NCBI RefSeq assembly: GCF_018918325.1 | Contig: NZ_JAHLQH010000032.1 | Coordinates: forward strand, 28,481-92,480 | Origin: Clostridium sp. MSJ-8 | Lineage (GTDB): Bacteria > Bacillota > Clostridia > Clostridiales > Clostridiaceae | Direction of reading: 5' to 3' | DNA length: 64,000 nucleotides | Shown here: one piece after another, positions 1 through 8,409 of the stretch | How the letters are laid out: each line of letters begins with the position of its first letter | How positions within the stretch are numbered: the first letter of the stretch is position 1 | Program-made: the position numbers and the translations under genes | The notes under the pieces: model-generated | The model's input: the letters and a program-made list of their open reading frames with translations, nothing else | Databases searched by the model: none | Told to the model about the DNA's origin: nothing

Positions 1-213
1 GATAATATTTTAATTAAGGTTAGAGAAGAGGAAGGACATGGATTTGCTAAGATTTATAGAGAGGCAAGTACAGAGAGATATATTTTAGATATAAAAAAAT
101 ACATGGAATCATATTCTTTCATTAAAAGAGAAGAAGGAATAATTAAACTTATGCCATTAATAGGAAAAATAATAGGAGAATATCCAAAAGATTATAAGGG
201 AGATGAAAGGTAA
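1..213 (+). CDS. jetB: Wadjet JetB, 3' end only
   Basis: The frame is open from the window edge and ends at TAA 211-213, giving the last 70 residues of a protein that starts outside the window. The tail is charged and helical, ending EYPKDYKGDER. On its own it is not diagnostic. It is named from context: its stop codon touches the GTG start of JetC, and in Wadjet operons (TIGR02677-02680 families) the gene directly upstream of the SMC-like JetC is JetB, the kleisin-associated winged-helix subunit. JetA would be expected further left. Translational coupling with JetC is likely because no bases separate the two genes. Confidence 0.6.
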   Translation, partial: DNILIKVREEEGHGFAKIYREASTERYILDIKKYMESYSFIKREEGIIKLMPLIGKIIGEYPKDYKGDER

Positions 214-3200
214 GTGGATAGATGGGTAGCAAATAAATTTGGATTAATAAATTTTTGGAAATATGATGAACAAGAATTTAAGTTATCTAATGGAAAAATA
301 ATATTTAGAGGAAGCAATGGAAGTGGAAAATCAGTAACTACTCAAAGCTTTATTCCTTTATTATTAGATGGAGATAAAAGTCCTAGTAGACTTGATCCAT
401 TTGGATCAACAGCTAGAAAGATAGAGAATTATGTATTAGTTGATGAAAAAGAAGATGATAGAATATCTTATTTATATATGGAGTTTCACAAACCAAGTAC
501 TGATAATTATATAACAATAGGAATGGGGCTTAGAGGGAGAAGAGGTAAAAAATTAGAATCTTGGTATTTTATATTGAAAGATGGAAGAAGAATAAATAAG
601 GAGTTGTTTTTATATAAGAATACAGGGGCAAAGTTTTCTTTAACTTCCAAACAACTTGAGATTGCTTTAGGAGAAGGAAATGTATATACTACTAGTCAAA
701 AGGAGTATATGGCAAAGGTAAATGAAAATTTATTTGGCTATTCTGATATTGATAGTTATAAGGATTTATTAAAGCTATTGATTCAGATAAGGAGTCCTAA
801 GTTATCTAAAGATTTTAAACCAACTGTAATATATGAAATATTAAAGGAATCATTAAATACATTGTCAGAAGATGATTTAAGAGCAATGGCAGAAGCAATG
901 GATAATATGGATAGCTTAAATATGAAGCTTGAAGAATTAAAAAAGAGTAGAGAAGCTTGTGAAAAAATAATAGAAGTATTAAATAGATATAATGTGGAAA
1001 AGCTATATAATAAGGCTATTAATTATAACAAAGAGCTTAAAAAAGTTAATAATATAGATAAACAACTAGAATTAAATAAACAAGAACTAGAGAATATTAT
1101 TGTAGAAGTTAATGAAGATAAACTAAAGCTGAAGGAGTTAGAGAATATATTAGAACAAGCGAAGATAAAAGAAACCTCATTAAAAGGTAGTAAAGAGTAT
1201 GCCTTAAGTGATGAAATAACTAAGCTTGAGCATAAACTATACGATTTGCAACAAGAACTTCAACTAAAAGAAAGAAGATACAATAATAAATATAATGATT
1301 ATCTTTATAAAAAAGATAAAAAGAAACAAATAGAAGATAAAATATATAGAATAAATAATAAGTTAAAAGAAAAACTAGATGATGAAAAATATTACAGAGA
1401 AGGTATATATTTTAACCATAAAGAAGATATTTATGGAATAATAAATGAGGAATATGTAGATAAGATTGATAATTTAATTATATATTTAGAAGAATACTCA
1501 AAGTTAATTGATAATATATACAATAAGATAGTTCAATATGAACAAAAGAAAAAAGAATTAAATGATATAGAAGAAAATAAGAATAAACAAGAAAGTAAAG
1601 TAGAAGGCATCAAAAATAATTTAAATGAAGCAAAGGAATATTTAACTACAGTTAAGAGCGAATATATTGATAGCTTAAATTCATACATATATTCCCTAAA
1701 AGAATTAAAAATAAAAAGAGAAGATATACTAGATATACACAAGAGAGTAAATGGAATATATGATAAGAATCAAAAAGATGTTATAAGAAATAAGATAACA
1801 GATATATATAGAAATATATCTAATGAACTTGAGATAGATAATATAAAGATACAAAATGCTATAAATCTTATTGATGAAGAGATAGAGATTAAGAAGAAAT
1901 GTATAGAAGAATTATCTTCTAAAAAGCAAATAATAGAGGATAGTAATGAGTTATCTAAAGTAAAGAATATATTAGATACATATGATATTCCATATATAGA
2001 TTTTTATAAATCGATTGATTTTAATGAAGATGTGGATGATTTAGAGAAGAATATTATAGAAGGACATTTACTTAATATGGGAATAATAGATTCACTTATC
2101 ATTCCTCATAAGTATAAAGAGGAAGTGTGCAATTTATTAAATAATAAGACTTACAAGATAATATTTTCTAATATTCCTGAAGAGGTAGATAATATATGTA
2201 AATATTTTAGATTGGAAGAAAATGAATTTAATAAAACTTATAAAGAAGATACTCTAAATGTATTAAAGGCTATAGGACATTATGATGCTTATGTTACATC
2301 AGAAAATAGCACTCAAATTATTAAGAACAAAGGTTATAATATAGGTATTCTACAAGGTAATACTGAAGATACTTATATATCAAAATATATTGGTATAGAA
2401 TCTAGAGAAAATTATAGAAGAGTTCAAATTCAAAGTTTTGAGAAATATATATATGAATTACAAATTCAAAAAGAAGAAAAAAATAAAGAGATATTATCAT
2501 TAGAAAACAGAAAGGCTATATTATTAAAAGAAAAAGAAGAATTTCCTGATATATCAGATATTATGGAAAGTATTAAAATAATAGACCAAAAAGAAGAAGA
2601 ATTAGATAGAGAAGAGAAGGAATTAAACTTTATAGAAGGTAAATTTGTTCAAATTAACAGAGAGAAACAAGAGATAAATAAACAGATTTTTGATGCATCT
2701 CAGTCTATAAATATACCTAAGGAAAAACATATATATGAAGAGGTTAAAGAAGGAATATCTGATTATAGGAAGACTTTATATAGCATTAAGGAATATTCAA
2801 ATGAAATATTTAGTGAAAATAAACAAAAACAATATATATGTGAAACTATAAAATCAATTGAAAGTGATATTGATGAGTTATCTTATGAGGTTGATAAACA
2901 AAAAAACTCAATTGAAAAAATAAATAACCATATAAAAGGGTTAAATGAGGCAATTAAAGCTTATAACATTGGAAAACTAAAAGAAGAATATAGAAAGGTA
3001 ACTGAGATAATAGAAAAGAGTCCATTAGAAATTCAACATATATCTAAGCAGTTAGGTAATAAGGAAGCAAATGTAGAAAATAAAAAGGCTGCAATAATTA
3101 AGTTAGAAGATGATTTAAATAATGAAAAGAATAAACTAAGGATTTATGAATTAATGTTAAAGGATGAATTATCTTTGCAGTACATAGATGAAATAAAATC

Positions 3201-4278
3201 CTATGATATTAATAAATCTGTTAAATGGGTTATAAAATATTATGAAGAGAAAGCAATTAAAAATGAAAATATTTTAGAAAAATTATTTAATACATTTAAT
3301 ATGTATAAAGGCAGTCTTATAGATTATCATCCAAAACCAATAGAAATATTTAACCAATATGATCGAGAAGAGGATGATGAGATAAATGAAATTCTAAAAG
3401 AAGGAATTAGAACAGATATAGTTGTTAAATTTCAGAAAAAAAACATAAGTATATATGTACTTAAGGAATATATTGAAGGAACGTTAGAAGAACAGAATAT
3501 GCTTATAAATGCGAAGGAAAGGGAAGTGTTTGAAGATACGCTTATAAACACTCTTAGTACTAAAATTATAGCCAAAATAGTAAGAGCTCAGAAATGGGTT
3601 AAAGATATAGATAAGCTTATGAGTAACATGAATACATCTAGTGGATTTAAATTATTTTTAGAGTGGAAACCTAAGAAATCAGATAGTGAAACTGAGCTAG
3701 ATATAAAAGAGCTTATGGATATATTACAAAAACCTCACTTTATGTCTGAGGATAAGAGAAATAAAGTTTCAGAACATTTTAAGGAAAAACTAAAAAAACA
3801 AAAAAGAATACTTAATGAAGATGGAACAAGAAAAAATTATCAAACAATAATAAAAGAAGTATTAGATTATAGAGAATGGTTTGAGTTTAAGCTTAAATTT
3901 ATAAAAGGAGATAAAGATAAAAAGGAATTAACTAATAATCAATTCTTTGTTTTGTCAGGAGGAGAGAAAGCAATGGCTATGTATATTCCATTATTTGCAG
4001 CAGTAAATGCTAGATACAATGCAGCTGACAAAAAAGATTCTCCTAGAATAATTGCATTAGATGAAGCATTTGCAGGCGTTGATGAAAATAATATAAGTTC
4101 TATGTTTGATCTTATAGAAAGTTTAAATTTAGATTATGTACTTAATTCACAGGTATTATGGGGAACATATGAGAGTGTTAAGCAATTATCAATATACGAA
4201 TTGATAAAAGAAGGTGAAGATATAATAATTCCTATAAGATATACATGGAATGGAAAGATAAAAGAGATGGGGATGTAG
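214..4278 (+). CDS. jetC: Wadjet JetC, SMC-like ATPase (TIGR02680 family)
   Basis: This 1354-residue protein is the SMC/MukB-like motor of Wadjet, which recognises and cleaves circular plasmid DNA in the cytoplasm. Residues 33-40 read GSNGSGKS (Walker A). Roughly residues 230-1000 are Lys/Glu-rich heptad-like coiled coil, interrupted by a hinge-like segment near 600-760. The C-terminal head has the ABC signature LSGGEK at 1247-1252 and a Walker B IALDEA at 1280-1285. The N-terminal pattern (WVANKFGLINFWKYDEQEF) and the length fit the TIGR02680 family well. The start is GTG 214, immediately after the JetB stop, inside the sequence GAAAGGTAAGTG, so translation is probably coupled. The 3' end overlaps the possible ATG of JetD by 34 bases. 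No inactivating change is seen. Confidence 0.9.
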   Translation: MDRWVANKFGLINFWKYDEQEFKLSNGKIIFRGSNGSGKSVTTQSFIPLLLDGDKSPSRLDPFGSTARKIENYVLVDEKEDDRISYLYMEFHKPSTDNYITIGMGLRGRRGKKLESWYFILKDGRRINKELFLYKNTGAKFSLTSKQLEIALGEGNVYTTSQKEYMAKVNENLFGYSDIDSYKDLLKLLIQIRSPKLSKDFKPTVIYEILKESLNTLSEDDLRAMAEAMDNMDSLNMKLEELKKSREACEKIIEVLNRYNVEKLYNKAINYNKELKKVNNIDKQLELNKQELENIIVEVNEDKLKLKELENILEQAKIKETSLKGSKEYALSDEITKLEHKLYDLQQELQLKERRYNNKYNDYLYKKDKKKQIEDKIYRINNKLKEKLDDEKYYREGIYFNHKEDIYGIINEEYVDKIDNLIIYLEEYSKLIDNIYNKIVQYEQKKKELNDIEENKNKQESKVEGIKNNLNEAKEYLTTVKSEYIDSLNSYIYSLKELKIKREDILDIHKRVNGIYDKNQKDVIRNKITDIYRNISNELEIDNIKIQNAINLIDEEIEIKKKCIEELSSKKQIIEDSNELSKVKNILDTYDIPYIDFYKSIDFNEDVDDLEKNIIEGHLLNMGIIDSLIIPHKYKEEVCNLLNNKTYKIIFSNIPEEVDNICKYFRLEENEFNKTYKEDTLNVLKAIGHYDAYVTSENSTQIIKNKGYNIGILQGNTEDTYISKYIGIESRENYRRVQIQSFEKYIYELQIQKEEKNKEILSLENRKAILLKEKEEFPDISDIMESIKIIDQKEEELDREEKELNFIEGKFVQINREKQEINKQIFDASQSINIPKEKHIYEEVKEGISDYRKTLYSIKEYSNEIFSENKQKQYICETIKSIESDIDELSYEVDKQKNSIEKINNHIKGLNEAIKAYNIGKLKEEYRKVTEIIEKSPLEIQHISKQLGNKEANVENKKAAIIKLEDDLNNEKNKLRIYELMLKDELSLQYIDEIKSYDINKSVKWVIKYYEEKAIKNENILEKLFNTFNMYKGSLIDYHPKPIEIFNQYDREEDDEINEILKEGIRTDIVVKFQKKNISIYVLKEYIEGTLEEQNMLINAKEREVFEDTLINTLSTKIIAKIVRAQKWVKDIDKLMSNMNTSSGFKLFLEWKPKKSDSETELDIKELMDILQKPHFMSEDKRNKVSEHFKEKLKKQKRILNEDGTRKNYQTIIKEVLDYREWFEFKLKFIKGDKDKKELTNNQFFVLSGGEKAMAMYIPLFAAVNARYNAADKKDSPRIIALDEAFAGVDENNISSMFDLIESLNLDYVLNSQVLWGTYESVKQLSIYELIKEGEDIIIPIRYTWNGKIKEMGM

Positions 4279-5564
4279 GGGAAGTGAGAGAAGCACTAGA
4301 TTTTATCGAAAATAATAGAATATACAAGAATATATTTAAGAGCATATATAATAAATATAAGAAGTATGGAAAGATAACTGGAAGTTTTAGTATATATCCT
4401 AAGAATGATGAGGATGTAAAAGTGCTAATGAATTTTGACATAAGTGTTATAACAGATAGAAAGGCTACAATAAGATCTAAAGTTGTACAAGAATTATTTG
4501 AAAATAAATTTAAAAATATTGATTTTTTAGAGCTGTTAGAGGAAGTTGTAGGTAAAGAATTAATTACTAACAAAGAAGTTAAAGAAAATGAAACTAACAA
4601 ACTTAAAAATTTTTATGGAGAAGTTATAAAAGAATCAGATGAAGGATATGGAAAACGATGGTTTATTTATGTTGTTTCAGAAAAGTCAAAAGGTTATTCA
4701 ATAATAAAAAAGCGTTATAACGATAAAAGTGAATCAACAAATAAATTAAAGTTACAACTTATATATATTAACAATTGTTTAAGTAACTTACCATATATAA
4801 AGGGGGGAAAGGAAAATATATCAGTTTTTTCAGCCCAATTAACAAAAAATCCTCATTTTTTGGATTATGATAAGTTTACAGGTAAGTTGTTTATTTATGG
4901 TTTGCAATTTATAACAAGATTAGAAATAGATATTTCTAGAGTTGTAAATATAAATGAACTATATTATAAGGTAGGAATATTAAAAGATGAAATATCTAAT
5001 CATTCTACAATATACAATATAGATTGCTATGATTATAATAATATGTTTATAGAACATATAAATGAATTTTTTAAGTGGGGAGAAACTTTAGAACTTTCTA
5101 TAAGAAATATTCTTAAGATAGAGTATTTTATTGCAAAAAGAAGTATTATATATATTTTTGAGAATCCAGCAGTATTTAATGAAGTACAGAAGAGGACTAT
5201 AAAGGATGATGTTTCATTAATGTGTACTAGTGGACAGATTAATTTATCTTCATATTTAATATTGGATAAGATAAAAGATATACAGAAGATATATTATGCT
5301 GGTGATTTCGATCCGGAAGGTTTGATTATAGCAGATAAAATCGCAGATAGGTATGGAGATAAAGTGGAATTTTTATTTTATGATGTAGATACGTTTAATG
5401 AGATAATATCATCAAAAAAAATAGATGAGAAAAGAATAAGTATGTTGAATAACATAAAAAGTCCTAAATTAAAAAAAATTACAGATGCAATAAGAGAAAA
5501 GAAACTAGCTGCTTATCAAGAATTATTGATAGATAAATATGTTAACTATATAGAAAATAATTAA
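4245..5564 (+). CDS. jetD: Wadjet JetD, Toprim-type nuclease subunit
   Basis: JetD is the Toprim-fold subunit that cuts plasmid DNA extruded by the JetABC motor. The C-terminal half carries the acidic Toprim-type motif AGDFDPEGL, with D354, D356 and E358 counted from ATG 4245, followed by IADKIADRYGDKVEF. The N-terminal third is a DUF3322/TIGR02679-like helical region. Two starts are possible: ATG 4245 inside jetC, or GTG 4284, which lies six bases after the jetC stop and follows a GGGGATGTAGGGG purine stretch. The second would avoid the overlap and remove 13 residues. The gene ends the operon; a strong hairpin terminator follows at 5621. Length (about 430-440 residues) is ordinary for the family. 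Confidence 0.85.
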   Translation: MEWKDKRDGDVGEVREALDFIENNRIYKNIFKSIYNKYKKYGKITGSFSIYPKNDEDVKVLMNFDISVITDRKATIRSKVVQELFENKFKNIDFLELLEEVVGKELITNKEVKENETNKLKNFYGEVIKESDEGYGKRWFIYVVSEKSKGYSIIKKRYNDKSESTNKLKLQLIYINNCLSNLPYIKGGKENISVFSAQLTKNPHFLDYDKFTGKLFIYGLQFITRLEIDISRVVNINELYYKVGILKDEISNHSTIYNIDCYDYNNMFIEHINEFFKWGETLELSIRNILKIEYFIAKRSIIYIFENPAVFNEVQKRTIKDDVSLMCTSGQINLSSYLILDKIKDIQKIYYAGDFDPEGLIIADKIADRYGDKVEFLFYDVDTFNEIISSKKIDEKRISMLNNIKSPKLKKITDAIREKKLAAYQELLIDKYVNYIENN

Positions 5565-5620
5565 AAAATTAATGTTTTTTGAAAGAAAGTGATTCTTTAA
5601 TATTATGATAAAAATGAGGT

Positions 5621-5652
5621 TATCGCACTAAAAAATAGTGCGATACTTTTTC
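5621..5652 (+). terminator. Terminator after jetD
   Basis: A perfect 10-bp stem (TATCGCACTA at 5621-5630 and TAGTGCGATA at 5636-5645) closes a five-A loop and is followed by CTTTTTCTTT. It ends the Wadjet operon. Confidence 0.85.
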
Positions 5653-5656
5653 TTTA

Positions 5657-5670
5657 TGTAAACGTATTGA
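5657..5670 (+). promoter_or_regulatory. cre-like operator upstream of amylase 1
   Basis: TGTAAACGTATTGA resembles the catabolite responsive element bound by CcpA (TGNAANCGNWNNCA type). The same 14-mer recurs upstream of the second amylase at 8166, and related sites lie at 8286 and 10901, so this is a family of LacI-type operators shared by the starch genes. It sits about 160 bases before the amylase start. Binding by CcpA or by a local LacI-family regulator cannot be separated from the sequence. The rest of 5653-5829 is AT-rich; a block AATATTATTTATTTTCT near 5763 is repeated before amylase 2. Confidence 0.6.
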
Positions 5671-5829
5671 ATAAAAAGAAAAAAATTGGTAGAATATAAA
5701 ATATGAAATATGTGAATTTTTTGTGATTTAATTGTAAATATTATATTGGGTAATATTATTTATTTTCTTATATTTTTGTAAGAAAGTATAATATTAAAAT
5801 ATTTATTTAAATTATAAGGGGGAAATAAT

Positions 5830-8043
5830 ATGAAAGGAAAAAGAAAACTTTTAGTTAGTATATTATTATCAATAATAATACTAACAGGATCTTTTCTTGC
5901 TACATCTTTAGTTGCTAATGCTGCTTCTAATAGCAATATTATTGTTCACTTCTATACAGAAGATTGGAAGAGTCCAAGAGTATATTATTGGAATGCTCAT
6001 CCAACTAATATAGAAACTACTTGGCCAGGTAAAAAGATGACTAGTGAAGGCAGCAATTGGTTTACTTATACTTTTGAAGGCAAGACTAAGATTAATTTGA
6101 TTTTTAATAATGGAGGTTCTAATCAAACTCCTGATTTAGAAGGAATTAAAGCAGGCGAATGGTGGTATAAGAATGGTCAATGGACAAGTTATGATCCTGA
6201 TGATAGACCACAAACTTCAGGAGACTTCAGAGATGAAACAATATATTTTGTTATAACTACAAGATTCTATGATGGTGATGAGAGTAATAATGTTCATTGT
6301 TGGGATGACAAGAAGGCAGGAAATACTGATTCAGATCCAGCATGGAGAGGAGACTTTAAAGGTCTTATACAGAAATTAGATTATATCAAGGCTATGGGAT
6401 TCTCAGCAATATGGATAACTCCTGTAGTAGAAAATATGAGTTATTATGATTATCATGGATATCATGCAATTAATTTTGCAAAGGTAGATAGTAGATACGA
6501 ATCAAAAGATTGTACTTATCAAGACCTAATAAATGCATGTCATGAAAAAGGAATAAAACTTATACAAGATATAGTACTTAATCATACATCTAATAATGGA
6601 GAAGAAAATATATTCCCATTAGTAAGTAAACAAGAAGGAAAAGAAGATACAGCAGAAAATGTTGTTAGAGCATCTAATAGTTTATTAGATTCAAGTTATG
6701 ATTCATTAAACTCTGCTGGAAAGCATGATGCTAGATATGCATTAATGAAGAATTTAACTACTAATAATGGAATATATCATAATTCTTCAATAAATTATGA
6801 AGGCTTTACAGTAACTACAGGACAATTTGCAGATGATTGCGTTGATTTAAATACAGAAAATCCAACAGTTTATAATTATTTAATTAATTGCTACAACAGA
6901 TATATAGATATGGGTGTAGATGCATTTAGAATTGATACTGTTAAGCATATTTCAAGATTGACATTTAATAAAACATTCTTACCAGCATTTAAGGCAAGAG
7001 GTGGAAAAGACTTCTTTATGTTTGGTGAATGTGCAGCTAGAGTACATGAGATATGGAATAAAGGAGTACCAGGAGTATCATCACAATTCTTTACATGGAA
7101 GGAAGATAAAGAATATCCATGGAGTGATAATCCAAATGATTATGAATTAAATTGTAAGAGTACAGAGCTAGAATTTAATGATAATTCAAGTGTAGAATCT
7201 CAGAGAACTTCTGATAATGCATTCTTAAAAGGTAATGAATATCATACTCCAGATTATTCTCAAAATTCAGGCCTTGCAATGATAGATTTTACAATGCACT
7301 GGAATTTTGATAACGCAAATAATGCATATGGAAAAGCTCTAGAAGAAGACAGGTACTATAATGATTCAACTTGGAATGTAGTATATGTTGATTCACATGA
7401 TTATGGTCCAGATAGTAAGATAAGATACAATGGTGGAACAACAGCTTGGGCTGAAAATTTAGATTTAATGTTCTCATTTAGAGGTATACCTTGCGTATAT
7501 TATGGATCAGAAATTGAATTTAAATCAGGACAACCTATAGATGAAGGAAATCAAATAGCATTAAAAGATAGTGGTAGAGCATATTATGGAGATAATATAG
7601 AAGGTTCAGTTGTAACAACAGATTATGGTGTATATAGTAATGCAACAGGACAAATGGCAACAACATTAAATAGTCCTTTATCAAAGCATATACAAAGATT
7701 AAATCAAATAAGAAGAGCAATTCCTGCACTTAGAAAAGGACAATATTCAACAGAAGGATGTAATGGTAATATGGCATTCAAGAGACGTTTTACAGGAAAT
7801 GATTCATTAACAGGAAAAGATGTAGATAGCTTTGTATGTGTGGCTATATCAGGACAAGCAACATTTACAGGAATTCCAAATGGAACTTATGTAGATGCAA
7901 TTACAGGCAATAAAGTAACAGTAGGAAATGGAACATTAACTACAGATTCTATAGGACAAGCTAATATGAGAGTATATGTGTTGCAAAACTCTTCAACTCA
8001 AACTGGAAAGATAGGTTCTGTAGATTCTCAATTCTTAAAATAA
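5830..8043 (+). CDS. Secreted GH13 alpha-amylase with N-terminal starch-binding module (copy 1)
   Basis: This 737-residue exoenzyme hydrolyses alpha-1,4 links of starch outside the cell. A signal peptide covers about residues 1-32 (basic start, hydrophobic core, ending ANAA). Residues about 35-115 form a CBM26-like starch-binding module (IIVHFYTEDWKSPRVYYWNAH). The GH13 barrel follows: nucleophile D369 in DAFRIDTVKH, acid/base E400 in FMFGECA, and the third acid D524 in YVDSHDYGP. The usual N of the NHD motif is S here. The C-terminal domain is about 100 residues. The ATG follows AAGGGGGAAATAAT. It is a tandem paralogue of the next gene; the first 115 and last 100 residues are nearly identical, while the catalytic cores differ, including an insertion near 265-310 in this copy. 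Confidence 0.92.
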   Translation: MKGKRKLLVSILLSIIILTGSFLATSLVANAASNSNIIVHFYTEDWKSPRVYYWNAHPTNIETTWPGKKMTSEGSNWFTYTFEGKTKINLIFNNGGSNQTPDLEGIKAGEWWYKNGQWTSYDPDDRPQTSGDFRDETIYFVITTRFYDGDESNNVHCWDDKKAGNTDSDPAWRGDFKGLIQKLDYIKAMGFSAIWITPVVENMSYYDYHGYHAINFAKVDSRYESKDCTYQDLINACHEKGIKLIQDIVLNHTSNNGEENIFPLVSKQEGKEDTAENVVRASNSLLDSSYDSLNSAGKHDARYALMKNLTTNNGIYHNSSINYEGFTVTTGQFADDCVDLNTENPTVYNYLINCYNRYIDMGVDAFRIDTVKHISRLTFNKTFLPAFKARGGKDFFMFGECAARVHEIWNKGVPGVSSQFFTWKEDKEYPWSDNPNDYELNCKSTELEFNDNSSVESQRTSDNAFLKGNEYHTPDYSQNSGLAMIDFTMHWNFDNANNAYGKALEEDRYYNDSTWNVVYVDSHDYGPDSKIRYNGGTTAWAENLDLMFSFRGIPCVYYGSEIEFKSGQPIDEGNQIALKDSGRAYYGDNIEGSVVTTDYGVYSNATGQMATTLNSPLSKHIQRLNQIRRAIPALRKGQYSTEGCNGNMAFKRRFTGNDSLTGKDVDSFVCVAISGQATFTGIPNGTYVDAITGNKVTVGNGTLTTDSIGQANMRVYVLQNSSTQTGKIGSVDSQFLK

Positions 8044-8051
8044 TATAATAG

Positions 8052-8092
8052 AAAATACCTTTAGGGAAAGTTTCCTTAAGGGTATTTTTTAG
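8052..8092 (+). terminator. Terminator after amylase 1
   Basis: Arms 8052-8069 and 8071-8088 (AAAATACC... and ...GGTATTTT) pair along about 18 positions with a few wobbles around a very small loop, and T residues follow. Confidence 0.8.
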
Positions 8093-8165
8093 TTAAATAA
8101 AGAATGTTAAAATCGCCATAATTCATATATAATTCTTTATTCTTAAATTTGTTCTAAAAAATGTA

Positions 8166-8179
8166 TGTAAACGTATTGA
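8166..8179 (+). promoter_or_regulatory. cre-like operator 1 upstream of amylase 2
   Basis: TGTAAACGTATTGA is identical to the site at 5657. With the second site 120 bases downstream it could allow looping or co-operative repression of the amylase 2 promoter. The gap 8093-8409 otherwise holds only AT-rich promoter sequence and a block shared with the amylase 1 upstream region near 8305. Confidence 0.6.
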
Positions 8180-8285
8180 AATTTATTGATAAATCGAGTA
8201 GAATAATTTATATAAAGTATTAATTATTTATTACTTTTTTATGAATTACAAACTAATACAATTGATATAGTGTTTTGACTATACT

Positions 8286-8299
8286 TGTAAACGTTATTT
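8286..8299 (+). promoter_or_regulatory. cre-like operator 2 upstream of amylase 2
   Basis: TGTAAACGTTATTT matches the cre core TGTAAACGTT. It lies 111 bases before the amylase start, a position suited to direct promoter repression. Confidence 0.6.
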
Positions 8300-8409
8300 T
8301 GATTAATATTATTTATTTTCTAATGTTCATTGTAGTTTCTATATTACATAAGGGGGAATAAAGGAAAATAATATATTAAAATATTTTTTAAAATTATCAA
8401 GGGGGAAAT

